Counted from the stretch's first letter, positions 1 through 9,343 are shown. The stretch: DNA of 33,594 nucleotides from an uncultured Butyrivibrio sp. (GCA_947168335.1 CAMVLM010000029.1:1-33594), one strand, 5' to 3'. Numbers and translations: made by a program. The notes: a model not told the origin generated them from the sequence alone.

Positions 1-3
1 GTT

Positions 4-963
4 ATGGCTACAGACAAAAAACTAAAATTCAATGAGCCCTGGATAATGCAGAGAGCAGATCCTTATGTGCTTAAGGCTGAGGATGGAAGCTACTATTTTA
101 CTGCTTCGGTTCCGGATTACGACAGGATTGTCCTCAGAAAATCGGATACTCTTGCTGGTCTTGCGGATGCAGAAGAAATCACAATCTGGACCAGACATGA
201 GAAAGGCATAATGAGCAAGCATATCTGGGCTCCGGAACTACATTACTGCATGGGGAAATGGTATGTATACTTTGCCGGCGGTGATGTTGATGATATCTGG
301 GAAATTCGCCCTTACGTGCTGGAGTGTCAGGGAGATGACCCGATGAAGGATCCCTGGGTAGAGAAGGGAAAGATGAAATGCAGGGAGGATGATGAGTTTT
401 CCTTCAGGGCATTTTCTCTGGATGGCACGATATTTGAAAACAAAGGTAAATGGTATTACATCTGGGCAGAGAAGGTTGGCGTAGGCAAACAGATTTCAAA
501 TCTTTATATTGCAGCGCTTAAAACGCCCTATGAACTTGATACAGTACAGGTTCTTCTTACTTCTCCCGATTACGACTGGGAGCGTGTGGGATTCTGGGTA
601 AATGAGGGACCGGCTGTTCTGAAGAGAAACGGAAGAATTTTCCTCACATATTCAGCAAGTGAAACAGGGGCTGCTTATTGCATGGGAATGCTGACAGCTG
701 ATGAGAATGCAGATCTTCTGGATCCCAAATCATGGGTAAAGGAAAGATATCCCGTGCTTAAGAGCAGTGAGGAACATGGAATCTACGGCCCCGGCCATAA
801 TTCCTTTACCGTGGACGAGAATGGCGAGGATATACTTGTTTATCATGCGCGCACAGAGAGTGTGATTACGGGTGATCCGCTTTACAATCCCAATCGTCAT
901 GCGATGCTTATGAAGATCAGGTACGATCAGAATGGCTGCCCTGTTTTTAGCTATGGGGGATAA
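4..963 (+). CDS. GH43 family arabinofuranosidase / exo-arabinanase, cytoplasmic
   Basis: A 319-residue five-bladed beta-propeller glycosidase of family GH43, probably releasing arabinose from arabinan or arabinoxylan fragments. The GH43 triad is visible: catalytic base D19 in QRADPYV, pKa modulator D140 in FSLDGTIFE and acid E201 in VNEGPAVL, plus H265 in GPGHNSF, typical of the central metal site. There is no signal peptide, so it should act in the cytoplasm on imported oligosaccharides. The start is the first ATG in the window; the base triplet before it is also open, so the true N-terminus could lie upstream, but the protein already begins just before the first propeller blade as in family members. 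It ends 4 nt before the next gene, so the two are probably one operon. The family is clear; the exact substrate within GH43 is inferred. Confidence 0.87.
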   Translation: MATDKKLKFNEPWIMQRADPYVLKAEDGSYYFTASVPDYDRIVLRKSDTLAGLADAEEITIWTRHEKGIMSKHIWAPELHYCMGKWYVYFAGGDVDDIWEIRPYVLECQGDDPMKDPWVEKGKMKCREDDEFSFRAFSLDGTIFENKGKWYYIWAEKVGVGKQISNLYIAALKTPYELDTVQVLLTSPDYDWERVGFWVNEGPAVLKRNGRIFLTYSASETGAAYCMGMLTADENADLLDPKSWVKERYPVLKSSEEHGIYGPGHNSFTVDENGEDILVYHARTESVITGDPLYNPNRHAMLMKIRYDQNGCPVFSYGG

Positions 964-967
964 ATAT

Positions 968-2551
968 ATGAATAAAAAGATTACAACAGCAATTGCTTTG
1001 GCAGTATCCTGTGCGCTTACAGGTTGCGCTTCCGGAAGCGGCAGCACGTCAAAGCAGGATACAAACAAGGAGGAGACGGCTGTGACCACCGAAGTAAATG
1101 AGAACGGTTCAGGTAGTACGGAGGTCGGGGAGCCTGAAATAAAGACCGGTGTTTATAAAAATGCTGTCTGCTGTCATGATCCTCAGATTATTCTTGCGGA
1201 GGATGGCAGTTATTACATGACAGGTTCTCATCAGGTACTTGCAAAGTCAGATGACCTTACAAACTGGAGTTATATCGGTAACGGAAATAATGTATTCTCC
1301 AATCTTTTTTCCGGTAATCTGGATGCCTTTAAATACGTGGGCAAAAACGAGGAGGGTGGCTATTCGGTCTGGGCTGCAAATACTTTTTACAATGAGGCAA
1401 TGAAAAAATACGTTATGTATTTCTGCACCACCTCAAGCTATATCAAGTCCAATCTCTGCATGGCTGTGTCCGATACACCTGAGGGAAAGTTTGAATACAC
1501 AGATACGATACTATATTCAGGCTTTACCAAAACAACGGCAGAAGAAACAAATATTTATGATGTTCTCGGCAGTGATGCTGACATTTCAGGATATCTGAAG
1601 CTTGGCGGCTATAACAATGAAAAGTGGCCAAACTGCATAGATCCGGCGGTTTTTACCGATGCAGACAATCGTATGTGGATGGTCTATGGATCCTGGTCGG
1701 GCGGAATATTCCTGCTTGAGCTTGATCCGGAAACGGGAAAACCAATCCATGAGGTAAAGGAAGGGGATCCACAGGGTGACAGTTTTGATTCCTACTTTGG
1801 CTACAGACTTGTTGGCGGCGGACATCATGCGATTGAAGGACCTTTTATTATTTATAGTCCGGAAAGCGGTTACTATCATCTTTTTGTGTCCTACGGAGGA
1901 CTGACCAGTAACGGTGGATATCAGATAAGGCAGTTCAGGAGCAAGACCCCTATGGGACCTTATGTAGATGCGGCAGGAAATGGCCTTGGAGATGAAGAGA
2001 ACTATATGAGTTACGGGCTTAAAATGATGGGAAATTATACACTACCCAGCCTGTCGGTTACTTATATGGCTCCCGGCGGCCAGTCCGCATTTCAGGATGA
2101 TAAAGGAAATTACTACATAACCTATCATCAAAGATTTGACGATGGTCAGGAGTTCCATGAGCCAAGAGTACATCGCATGTTCATTACAGAAGACGGATGG
2201 TTCACAACCTCTTTATATGAATATTCGGATGATGAACTTTCGGGTGAGAAGGTTCAGAATGTATCGGATCTTGACGGAACGGTTTATGTACTTGATCACG
2301 GCCTGGATGTGAATGATATTGTTAACAAGCCTGTAAAGTGCAGCCTTGAAGACGGAAAAATAACCGGAGAGGGAATAGAAGGTACTCTTGAAATAAAAGA
2401 GGGTACATCCTACGTAAACCTGGTTATTAATGGCGAAAGTTTTAAAGGCGTACTTATAGATATGACAGATGAGGCCGGGAACAGGACAAGATCAGTCTCA
2501 GCAATTGGAGAGAATAACCATACAATCTGGGTTACAGGCTATATTCGGTGA
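968..2551 (+). CDS. GH43 endo-1,5-alpha-L-arabinanase, surface lipoprotein
   Basis: A 527-residue secreted GH43 enzyme resembling the Bacillus subtilis Abn2 type, which cuts arabinan internally. The N-terminus is a lipoprotein signal with lipobox LTGC (C20), followed by a Gly/Ser/Thr/Glu-rich tether to about residue 60. The catalytic residues are D71 (CHDPQ), D225 (NCIDPAVF) and E290 (HHAIEGPF), with H387 in TYHQRF. A beta-rich C-terminal domain covers roughly residues 425-527. The ATG at 968 is chosen because GGGGGA lies about 8 nt upstream and the lipoprotein signal starts there; an in-frame ATG at 932 would add residues inside the preceding gene. Anchored outside the cell, it would supply arabino-oligosaccharides to the importer encoded next. 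Specificity for arabinan over xylan is inferred from the family resemblance. Confidence 0.87.
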   Translation: MNKKITTAIALAVSCALTGCASGSGSTSKQDTNKEETAVTTEVNENGSGSTEVGEPEIKTGVYKNAVCCHDPQIILAEDGSYYMTGSHQVLAKSDDLTNWSYIGNGNNVFSNLFSGNLDAFKYVGKNEEGGYSVWAANTFYNEAMKKYVMYFCTTSSYIKSNLCMAVSDTPEGKFEYTDTILYSGFTKTTAEETNIYDVLGSDADISGYLKLGGYNNEKWPNCIDPAVFTDADNRMWMVYGSWSGGIFLLELDPETGKPIHEVKEGDPQGDSFDSYFGYRLVGGGHHAIEGPFIIYSPESGYYHLFVSYGGLTSNGGYQIRQFRSKTPMGPYVDAAGNGLGDEENYMSYGLKMMGNYTLPSLSVTYMAPGGQSAFQDDKGNYYITYHQRFDDGQEFHEPRVHRMFITEDGWFTTSLYEYSDDELSGEKVQNVSDLDGTVYVLDHGLDVNDIVNKPVKCSLEDGKITGEGIEGTLEIKEGTSYVNLVINGESFKGVLIDMTDEAGNRTRSVSAIGENNHTIWVTGYIR

Positions 2552-2664
2552 TGTTTTGCAAGATTTGAGAATCAGGCAGCAATATCTGGATAAAAATGTC
2601 AATAGAGTTACAAAAATAAGTTATTGTTTAAATGTACAAAAATTACTTTAGAAAACTATTAAAA

Positions 2665-2735
2665 TTGGCAAAAATTTAAATTATTTGACAAAAAACTAAA
2701 ATAATTATTGACGTTCTAAAACGCAATAGGATAAT
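2665..2735 (+). promoter_or_regulatory. Promoter of the arabino-oligosaccharide importer, with shared upstream block
   Basis: A sigma-A-like promoter: -35 TTGACG (2708-2713), 16-nt spacer, -10 GATAAT (2730-2735). The 48 nt ending in the TTGAC of the -35 (2665-2712) match 6634-6681 upstream of the GH51 gene at 40 of 48 positions without gaps, the last 17 being identical. This suggests a common control site. The rest of the 232-nt gap after the GH43 gene is AT-rich and I see no terminator in it. Confidence 0.6.
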
Positions 2736-2783
2736 ATTACTATATCAAATCAATTTTGATTCATTTTTTTAGGAGGATTTGCT

Positions 2784-4313
2784 ATGAGAAAGAAATTTTT
2801 AGGAATTGCAATGGCTTCGATTATGGGGCTGTCAACTTTAGCAGGTTGTGCTACAACAACTGTTGAAGAGGCAGGCGAGGCTGAAGTTGATACACAGGCA
2901 GCTGCATCAGAAGAAAGCGGTGAAGCAAAAGAGACAACAGAAGCTACAGAAGAGACTGCTGATGCTGCAGCATCTACAGAGGATGGCTCAAGCTCAGATT
3001 CACTTACTGGTAACGGCGACAAGACACTTCATGTTTTCCTTTACATGCAGGAGCATGAGAAAACAATTTACGAAGATCTTGTTAAGAAGTTCGTTGATGA
3101 GCACAAGGATGAGATTAAGGAAGTTGTATTTGAGGTAACAACTCAGGATGAGTACAACCAGAAGATGATCGCTAACATGACTGCAAACGATATGCCTGAT
3201 GTTTTCTATGTAGGACCTGCAGCAGTTCGTTCATATGTTGATAACGGATATATCCTTCCTCTTGATGATTATGTTGATGCTGATACAATCGGCAGCGTAT
3301 GGGGAACAACACAGGAAATTTACCGTTATGACGGAACAAACGTAGGTAAGGGATCACTTTACGCACTTCCTAAGGATCTTTCATGTTTTGCATTTGCTTA
3401 CAACAAGGATCTTTTCGATGCAGCAGGACTTGATTATCCCGATCCTAACAAGCCTTACACATATGATGAGTTTGTAGAAGTTTGTAAGAAACTTACAATT
3501 GATAAGGATGGCGACGGAGAAGTTGATCAGTGGGGCGTTGCAAACGCAGATCAGTGGGGCATGACTCCTTACCTTTACTCTAACGGTGTTAAATTCCTTA
3601 ACGAGGATATGACAAAGGTTAACGTTGCAAACAATGAGCAGCTCAAGGAAGCTCTTACATTCTACACAGATCTTACAAAGAACGGACTTACACCTTCAGT
3701 TGAGCAGGATACAGCTCTTGGCGGATATCAGAGATGGCTTGATGGTCAGGTTGCTTTCTATGCTTGCGGTACATGGGATGTTGCAGCATTCATGGATAAC
3801 GCTACATTCCCTTACAACTGGGATCTTTGCGGATGGCCTGTAGGACCTTCAGGTGATGGTAAATCACACACATGGATGGGTTCAGTTGGTTACTGCGTAT
3901 CTGCTACATCTGAGAATCCTGATCTTGCAGCACAGCTCATCGCTAAGCTTTCAACAGATGAGGATGGTCAGAGAGAAGTTTCAGGTATCACATCAGGTGC
4001 ATCAATTCAGCTTCCTAACATCACAGATCTTGCTTATGGCGAGTTCAAGGATGCTGTTAACAGCGGAAAAGTTCCTTATGCTTCTAACGTAGATGTAATC
4101 TTTGGTTACTTCGATGGCAATGACAATTATGCAGCATCTCTTCAGGAGACAGACTACACATACAACGCAGAGTGGTTCACACCCTTCTGGTCAGGTGTAT
4201 TCAACATCAAGAATGGCGACATCACTGTAGAAGAATACTTACAGCAGGTTGAGCCTGAGATGCAGGAAGCACTTGATGAAGCAATCGAACTTCAGAATTC
4301 TGCAACAAAATAA
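2784..4313 (+). CDS. ABC sugar-binding lipoprotein (AraN-like, family 1 SBP)
   Basis: A 509-residue extracellular solute-binding protein for an ABC importer, tethered by a lipobox STLAGC (C22). An acidic Ala/Glu/Thr-rich linker runs to about residue 75, then the two-lobed binding fold begins (HVFLYMQEHEKTIYEDLVKKF). A Ca-binding-like loop DKDGDGEVDQ sits near residue 240. AGGAGG lies 7 nt before the ATG. The two permeases follow after a 144-nt gap holding a strong hairpin, a common way to keep binding-protein mRNA in excess. The flanking endo-arabinanase and GH51 genes point to arabino-oligosaccharides as ligand, as for B. subtilis AraN; this is inferred from context, not from binding residues. 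Confidence 0.88.
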   Translation: MRKKFLGIAMASIMGLSTLAGCATTTVEEAGEAEVDTQAAASEESGEAKETTEATEETADAAASTEDGSSSDSLTGNGDKTLHVFLYMQEHEKTIYEDLVKKFVDEHKDEIKEVVFEVTTQDEYNQKMIANMTANDMPDVFYVGPAAVRSYVDNGYILPLDDYVDADTIGSVWGTTQEIYRYDGTNVGKGSLYALPKDLSCFAFAYNKDLFDAAGLDYPDPNKPYTYDEFVEVCKKLTIDKDGDGEVDQWGVANADQWGMTPYLYSNGVKFLNEDMTKVNVANNEQLKEALTFYTDLTKNGLTPSVEQDTALGGYQRWLDGQVAFYACGTWDVAAFMDNATFPYNWDLCGWPVGPSGDGKSHTWMGSVGYCVSATSENPDLAAQLIAKLSTDEDGQREVSGITSGASIQLPNITDLAYGEFKDAVNSGKVPYASNVDVIFGYFDGNDNYAASLQETDYTYNAEWFTPFWSGVFNIKNGDITVEEYLQQVEPEMQEALDEAIELQNSATK

Positions 4314-4347
4314 AAAACCTTAACAAAATGATATTATAGTTATATAC

Positions 4348-4374
4348 GGGCCCCTTCGCCCAGCGGAGGGGCTC
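4348..4374 (+). terminator. Intercistronic hairpin between binding protein and permeases
   Basis: A GC-rich stem with GCCCCT (4350-4355) pairing to AGGGGC (4367-4372) and a short C-rich loop. No T-run follows, so it is more likely an mRNA-stabilising or partial-attenuation element than a full terminator. It fits higher expression of the binding protein than of the permeases. Confidence 0.55.
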
Positions 4375-4457
4375 GAATTAAAATAAGGTATTTGGGCGTA
4401 TAATGGATTTTACAGAAAATCATATGCAAGTGACGCTGATTTAGGGGAGTGGATATT

Positions 4458-5375
4458 ATGGCATCAAAAAAGCAAAAGATTCATATGTCTGCGATGGCAA
4501 AGAGAGAAGAGAGATGGGCATGGCTGTTTATTGCAGCACCATTTGTGGGATTTATGCTGTTTATGGCTTATCCTATTGTATTTGCTCTGATTGCCAGCGC
4601 AAGCAAATGGACAGGAATAAATTCCTTGTGGGGGAATATGGTCGGATTTCGCAACTATGCGAAAATTCTGACAGATGATAAGTTTTGGAAGGCAATGGGG
4701 ACCACAATCATTTATATGATAGGTATTCCTATTGGAATGATTCTGGGAATGCTCATAGCCATGGGACTTAATCGCAAGATCCCCGGAAAAAGGATTTTGA
4801 CTACCATGTATTATGTTCCCGTTGTATCGTCACTGGTTGCGGTATCAATTCTGTGGGCATGGGTATTTAACTATGATTACGGCCTTTTGAACGGAATTTA
4901 CAAGGCACTTACAGGAATGCACGGCCCTAACTGGCTGGGTGATGAGGTTATGGTAAAGATTTCCCTTATCATATTCATGGTATGGAAGGGACTTGGCGGT
5001 ACTGTTATCCTTTATCTCGCAGGACTTCAGAATATTCCGAGAGATTATTATGAAGCAGCCATGATCGATGGAGCAAACAGCTGGCAGAAGTTTAAGAGTA
5101 TTACATTGCCGCTGCTTTCACCTGTTACCTTCTATGTACTTATTACTTCACTTATCGGAGGCTTCCAGGTATTCGTAGAAGTTCAGGTTATGACACCTTC
5201 AGGCGGACCAAACTACAGCTCAGCAACAGTTGTATTCTATCTCTATGAGAAGGCATTTACTAACGGACAGCTTGGATACGGAAGTGCAGTAGCAGTCATC
5301 CTTGCAATTATCATATTCATTATCACTGCCATCAATTTCCGTGGACAGGATAAATGGGTTAAGACTATAGACTAA
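4458..5375 (+). CDS. ABC sugar permease, MalF/AraP type
   Basis: A 305-residue inner-membrane component with six predicted membrane helices and the EAA loop YYEAAMIDGANSWQKF that contacts the ATPase. It pairs with the next gene to form the import channel for the upstream binding protein. The ATG at 4458 is chosen because AGGGGAG lies 8 nt upstream; a GTG at 4449 would overlap that ribosome site. No ATPase gene is nearby, so a shared MsmX/MsmK-type ATPase elsewhere is presumed, as in B. subtilis AraNPQ. Confidence 0.9.
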   Translation: MASKKQKIHMSAMAKREERWAWLFIAAPFVGFMLFMAYPIVFALIASASKWTGINSLWGNMVGFRNYAKILTDDKFWKAMGTTIIYMIGIPIGMILGMLIAMGLNRKIPGKRILTTMYYVPVVSSLVAVSILWAWVFNYDYGLLNGIYKALTGMHGPNWLGDEVMVKISLIIFMVWKGLGGTVILYLAGLQNIPRDYYEAAMIDGANSWQKFKSITLPLLSPVTFYVLITSLIGGFQVFVEVQVMTPSGGPNYSSATVVFYLYEKAFTNGQLGYGSAVAVILAIIIFIITAINFRGQDKWVKTID

Positions 5376-5389
5376 AGGAGGTGTGACAA

Positions 5390-6277
5390 ATGGAATTAGC
5401 TTTAAAAAGAAGTAGTGCAAAAGATTATCAGTCAGATCGCGTCACAACTTCAAAGGAAAAAGTCGTTAATATAATTGTATTTGTTGTCCTTTTCCTGTTC
5501 GCGATTACAATGGTGTTCCCGCTTATCTACATGGTTGCAACATCATTCATGACTAAAAACCAGATCCTTTCAGGATCACTTACAATTCTGCCTAATCCGA
5601 TACTTATCGGAAAATATTCACAGGTGCTCAGTAAAGGACAGTTTATAAGCGGTATTATAAACACCATCTGTGTTGAAATTCCGGTACTTCTGATTGGTGG
5701 ATTTACATCTTCACTGGCAGCTTTTGCCTTTGCAAAGATGGAATTCAGAGGAAAAAATATTTTATTCCTCGCCTTGCTTGCAACTATCATGATACCTTTT
5801 GCGGTTGTAATGATTCCCCAGTATGTACTTTTTACCAAGCTGGGATGGACAAACTCACTTGCACCGCTCATTATCCCGGGCTGCTTTGGTAATGTCGGCA
5901 TGATCTTTTTCCTTCGACAGAACCTGTACAGTATTCCTTCAGACCTGATGGATGCAGCTAAGATTGATGGATGTAACTATTTTAGAATTTACTATAAGAT
6001 TTTCCTTCCGCTGATGAAGGGAGCTCTCGGAACACAGCTTATGCTGTGGTTCATGGGAATATGGAATGACTATCTTGCGCCCACTATTTTCCTGAGAAGT
6101 GAAAAGAACTGGACTCTGCAGGTTGTTATCAGATCCTTCAACTCCTACTATGCAATTCAGAGTGATTATGCGCTCATAATGGCGGCATCTGTAATTGCAA
6201 TGCTTCCTACTCTTGTATTGTTCTTCCTGTTCCAGAGAGTTATTATTGAATCAATAGCTATCAGTGGTATCAAGTAA
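5390..6277 (+). CDS. ABC sugar permease, MalG/AraQ type
   Basis: A 295-residue membrane protein with an N-terminal cytoplasmic stretch, six predicted helices and the EAA loop DAAKIDGCNYFRIYYKIFLP. It starts 14 nt after the first permease, with a very strong AAAGGAGGTG ribosome site. The C-terminus is the usual MalG tail. Together with the preceding permease it forms the channel; the context makes arabino-oligosaccharides the likely cargo. Confidence 0.9.
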   Translation: MELALKRSSAKDYQSDRVTTSKEKVVNIIVFVVLFLFAITMVFPLIYMVATSFMTKNQILSGSLTILPNPILIGKYSQVLSKGQFISGIINTICVEIPVLLIGGFTSSLAAFAFAKMEFRGKNILFLALLATIMIPFAVVMIPQYVLFTKLGWTNSLAPLIIPGCFGNVGMIFFLRQNLYSIPSDLMDAAKIDGCNYFRIYYKIFLPLMKGALGTQLMLWFMGIWNDYLAPTIFLRSEKNWTLQVVIRSFNSYYAIQSDYALIMAASVIAMLPTLVLFFLFQRVIIESIAISGIK

Positions 6278-6297
6278 TTGATGTTTTTGTTGCTTAC

Positions 6298-6331
6298 AAG
6301 CCTCCTTTGTTGTTACCGGCAGAGGAGGCTT
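6298..6331 (+). terminator. Hairpin terminator after the importer operon
   Basis: AAGCCTCCT (6298-6306) pairs perfectly with AGGAGGCTT (6323-6331). The T-run after it is weak (TTTACATAG), so read-through into the next small gene is possible. It supports starting that gene at 6355 rather than upstream. Confidence 0.55.
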
Positions 6332-6354
6332 TACATAGTTACAGAGGAGAAAAA

Positions 6355-6600
6355 ATGGACACACGAATATGCAAACATTGCCTGCTTCGGGACTTGGGCG
6401 GTAACCAGGCAGAAATGATACAGAAATATAAGGATGCGATTGATAAAGAGGACAGAGTGCCGGAAGAGAAATACGAAGAGAGACTAAAGATATGCACATC
6501 TTGCGATTTGCTTCTTCAGGGTACCTGTAATGCCTGTGGCTGTTATGTAGAGCTTAGGGCGCTTGGAATAGCCAGTAACTGTCCTAAGAAGAAGTGGTAA
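6355..6600 (+). CDS. Small Cys-rich protein, DUF6171-like, probable zinc binder
   Basis: An 81-residue cytoplasmic protein with eight cysteines (C6, C9, C47, C50, C58, C61, C63, C76), spaced as in a zinc ribbon: CKHC, CTSC and CNACGC. It resembles the DUF6171 proteins common in Lachnospiraceae, whose function is unknown. The start is set by GAGGAG about 5 nt before the ATG at 6355; the longer reading from 6307 would begin inside the terminator stem. It sits between the importer and the GH51 gene but shows no sequence link to sugar use. Confidence 0.75.
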   Translation: MDTRICKHCLLRDLGGNQAEMIQKYKDAIDKEDRVPEEKYEERLKICTSCDLLLQGTCNACGCYVELRALGIASNCPKKKW

Positions 6601-6633
6601 GGACAGGCACGGATCAGGGGTGTTTTGCATATA

Positions 6634-6704
6634 TTGCTAAAAATGCAAAATATTTTATAAAAAGCTAAAATAATTATTGACTTGTGAGTCTGTGATGATA
6701 AGAT
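6634..6704 (+). promoter_or_regulatory. Promoter of the GH51 gene, with shared upstream block
   Basis: The block 6634-6681 matches the importer promoter region (40 of 48 nt), ending in the same TTGAC of the -35 (TTGACT, 6677-6682). A plausible -10 is TAAGAT (6699-6704, 16-nt spacer). About 115 nt of leader follow before the gene, containing CGCA-GTGAG-TGCG symmetry near 6754 but no terminator. Confidence 0.5.
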
Positions 6705-6821
6705 TATTAAAGGAATAAAAAACATGACGCTTGAAGCTTTTTCTAATGAAACACGCAGTGAGTGCGGTTTTCTGCGAAATAATTCAGGAAGTCAAAATTT
6801 TAAGAAAGCGAGATTGGATGT

Positions 6822-8342
6822 ATGGCTAAGCTTGTAATCAATAACGAGAGCAAAAAGTCACATATTGCACCTGAAATATACGGACATTTCTCCGAGCACC
6901 TTGGAAGATGTATATATGAGGGACTTTATGTTGGGGAGAATTCTGATATTCCTAACGTAAACGGAATGAGAATTGATGTTGTAGAAGCACTTAAGGAGAT
7001 GAAGATTCCGGTTCTTCGCTGGCCCGGCGGATGCTTCGCTGATGAGTATCACTGGATGGACGGAATTGGTCCCAAGGAGAAGAGAAAGAAGATCATTAAT
7101 ACTCACTGGGGCGGAGTTGTTGAGGATAACAGCTTCGGTACACATGAGTTTTTTGAACTTGCAGAGCAGCTTGGCTGTAAGACTTATGTAAATGCCAACA
7201 TGGGTTCAGGTACAGTCAGAGAGATGAGTGAATGGGTTGAGTATATTACCTTCAAGGGTGTGTCACCTATGGCTGATCTCAGAGCACAGAACGGACATGA
7301 GGAGCCCTGGAAGATAGATTATATCGGTGTAGGTAATGAGAACTGGGGCTGCGGCGGTAACATGAGACCTACATTCTATGCTGATGAGTACAGAAGATAT
7401 CAGACATATGTTAGAAATTACGCAGGTAACGCACCTATTCAGAAGATTTGCTGCGGACCTAATGTAGATGATTATCACTGGACGAAGAATGTTCTTGAGA
7501 CATGCTTTGACCATACACCTGAGCATATGCATGGCTTCATGGATGGTCTTTCACTTCATTATTACACACTTCCTGAGACAGAGAATGACTGGAACTTCAA
7601 GGGATCTGCAACAGACTTCACGGAAGAGGTATTCTATCAGACCCTTAAGAGAAGCTACTTCATGGAAGAGCTCATCAATAACCACGGTGCTATCATGAAC
7701 CAGTTTGATCCCAAGAAGCAGATTGGTCTCATGGTTGATGAGTGGGGTATCTGGACAGATGTTGAGCCCGGTACAAATCCCGGATTCCTGTATCAGCAGA
7801 ACACTATGCGTGATGCTCTTGTTGCAGGTATGAACCTCAATATCTTCAATAAGCACTCTGACAGAGTTAAGATGGCATGTATTGCACAGCTTATCAATGT
7901 TCTTCAGTCTGTAATGCTTACAGATGGAGAGAAGATGATCAAGACTCCTACATATTATGTATTTAAGATGTATCGTCATCACCAGGATGCAGAGCTTCTT
8001 AGCAGCGAGATTATTGGTAATGGAACAGTCGGAGCCGGTAAGAATGAGCTTCCTAAGGTATTTGAATCTGTATCAGAGGATAAGGATGGTGTTATCACTA
8101 TCACTCTTACAAATAACTCACTTGAGGCTGATGAGACAGTAGATGTAGCTCTTACACTTGATGGTGGCAAATATAACGTATCAGAAGCTAAGTTTATCTC
8201 TGGTAAGATGGCAGATCACAATACATTCGAAGCACCTGAAGTTGTAAAAGAGGCAGATTTCACTGCATATAAGAAGACAGAAGCAGGCATTTCAGTAGAG
8301 CTTCCCAAGTGCTCAGTAGTAATGCTTCGTCTTAAAAAATAA
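6822..8342 (+). CDS. GH51 alpha-L-arabinofuranosidase, intracellular
   Basis: A 506-residue GH51 enzyme that removes terminal arabinofuranose from arabino-oligosaccharides with retention of configuration. The N-terminal motif GHFSEHLGRCIYEG and RWPGGCFADEYHW are diagnostic. The acid/base is E173 in GVGNENWG and the nucleophile is E307 in LMVDEWGIW. A (beta/alpha)8 barrel is followed by a beta-sandwich from about residue 390. It has no signal peptide and the full family length (about 500). The ATG at 6822 gives the conserved MAKLVINNES start; the ribosome site is weak (GAAAGCGAG) and an ATG at 6818 in another frame overlaps. It would complete breakdown of the oligosaccharides imported by the adjacent transporter. 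Confidence 0.94.
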   Translation: MAKLVINNESKKSHIAPEIYGHFSEHLGRCIYEGLYVGENSDIPNVNGMRIDVVEALKEMKIPVLRWPGGCFADEYHWMDGIGPKEKRKKIINTHWGGVVEDNSFGTHEFFELAEQLGCKTYVNANMGSGTVREMSEWVEYITFKGVSPMADLRAQNGHEEPWKIDYIGVGNENWGCGGNMRPTFYADEYRRYQTYVRNYAGNAPIQKICCGPNVDDYHWTKNVLETCFDHTPEHMHGFMDGLSLHYYTLPETENDWNFKGSATDFTEEVFYQTLKRSYFMEELINNHGAIMNQFDPKKQIGLMVDEWGIWTDVEPGTNPGFLYQQNTMRDALVAGMNLNIFNKHSDRVKMACIAQLINVLQSVMLTDGEKMIKTPTYYVFKMYRHHQDAELLSSEIIGNGTVGAGKNELPKVFESVSEDKDGVITITLTNNSLEADETVDVALTLDGGKYNVSEAKFISGKMADHNTFEAPEVVKEADFTAYKKTEAGISVELPKCSVVMLRLKK

Positions 8343-8365
8343 GATAATAATAAATTATTGAGTTA

Positions 8366-8408
8366 AAAATATCCCCATATCAGTGGCGAACTGATATGGG
8401 GATATTTA
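8366..8408. terminator. Bidirectional terminator between convergent genes
   Basis: A perfect 17-bp stem, 8367-8383 with 8391-8407, around a 7-nt loop, flanked by A-runs and T-runs. It lies between the GH51 gene and the convergent importer operon and should stop transcription from both sides. Confidence 0.9.
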
Positions 8409-8473
8409 AATGGATTGGGTTTTTCTAACTATCTGTCTCATAAGAAAGTTCTGATTTTGCGCTAAGTGCTTGC

Positions 8474-9343
8474 TCAGCCTTTTACAGCACCCTCGATCAT
8501 ACCTTCCATAATCTGCTTCTGAGCAATGAGGAAGAGGATGATCATAGGCAGGATTGCAAGGAGTGCAGCTGCCAGAATGAGATTCCACTGCTTTACGTAT
8601 GAACCAACGAATGCCTGTACTGCAACGGGAAGTGTTTTAACAGGTCCGTTCTGACCAAGCATCATTGAAGGTAAAAGGTAATCGTTCCAGATCCACATTC
8701 CGTTAAGGATTGTAACTGTTGTAATAACAGGTGTGAGGAGAGGGAAGATAATCTTAAAGAATACCTGCTCCGGTGAGCATCCGTCGATTGATGCTGCTTC
8801 CTCAAGGTCGAAAGGAATACCTTTGATGAAACCTACCAGGATGAATACTGTCATAGCACCACCAAATCCAAGGTAAGCGAATACGATTCCGGGTACTGAC
8901 TTAAGCATCGGGATTCCGATGAACTTACCAGCATCTCTGAAAGTAGAGATAAGAGGAAGCATAACAACCTGGAAAGGAATGATCATTGATGCGATGAAAG
9001 TGAAGTAAATCACATTTGACCATACTGTCTTGTTACGGCAGATAACCCAAGCAGCCATAGCACCGAAAAGTGCAAGGAGTGCAAGAGAGAGCACTGTGAT
9101 AAGTGCTGAATATCCAAATGTCTGCCAGAATGTAAAACTACTGTTGTTAATAACGTCGCTGAGGTTTCTTACCAGCTTGCTGAAAGAAGCGCCGTTAAGT
9201 CCGATAGGATTAGCGGTGATCTCAGCTGAATCCTTGAAGGAGTTGATAACAACAAGGAAGAAAGGGAACAGTACATAAAGTGCTATTGCTATTGCAATGA
9301 TGAAGCGGATTACTACGCTTGAAGTTTTTTCTTTTGTATGCAT
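8474..9343 (-). CDS. ABC sugar permease, MalG type (second importer)
   Basis: A 289-residue permease with six predicted helices and the EAA loop LEEAASIDGCSPEQVFFKI. Its ATG overlaps the stop of the MalF-type gene by one base (TAATG), indicating translational coupling, and it has an AAGGAGGTGG ribosome site. It forms the channel with that upstream gene. Context (LacI repressor, sucrose-phosphorylase-like enzyme) suggests an alpha-glucoside cargo such as sucrose; this is inferred. Confidence 0.9.
   Translation of the reverse strand: MHTKEKTSSVVIRFIIAIAIALYVLFPFFLVVINSFKDSAEITANPIGLNGASFSKLVRNLSDVINNSSFTFWQTFGYSALITVLSLALLALFGAMAAWVICRNKTVWSNVIYFTFIASMIIPFQVVMLPLISTFRDAGKFIGIPMLKSVPGIVFAYLGFGGAMTVFILVGFIKGIPFDLEEAASIDGCSPEQVFFKIIFPLLTPVITTVTILNGMWIWNDYLLPSMMLGQNGPVKTLPVAVQAFVGSYVKQWNLILAAALLAILPMIILFLIAQKQIMEGMIEGAVKG

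Noticed and set aside
2716..2729. CTAAAACGCAATAG in the arabinan importer promoter as a fifth LacI operator
   Set aside because: It matches O3 at 11 of 14 positions but breaks the CGCATAAG half-site shared by O1-O3; too weak to claim cross-regulation.
4376..4404. A promoter for the permeases at TATAAT 4399-4404
   Set aside because: No acceptable -35 lies at 16-18 nt; transcription through from the binding-protein gene is more likely.
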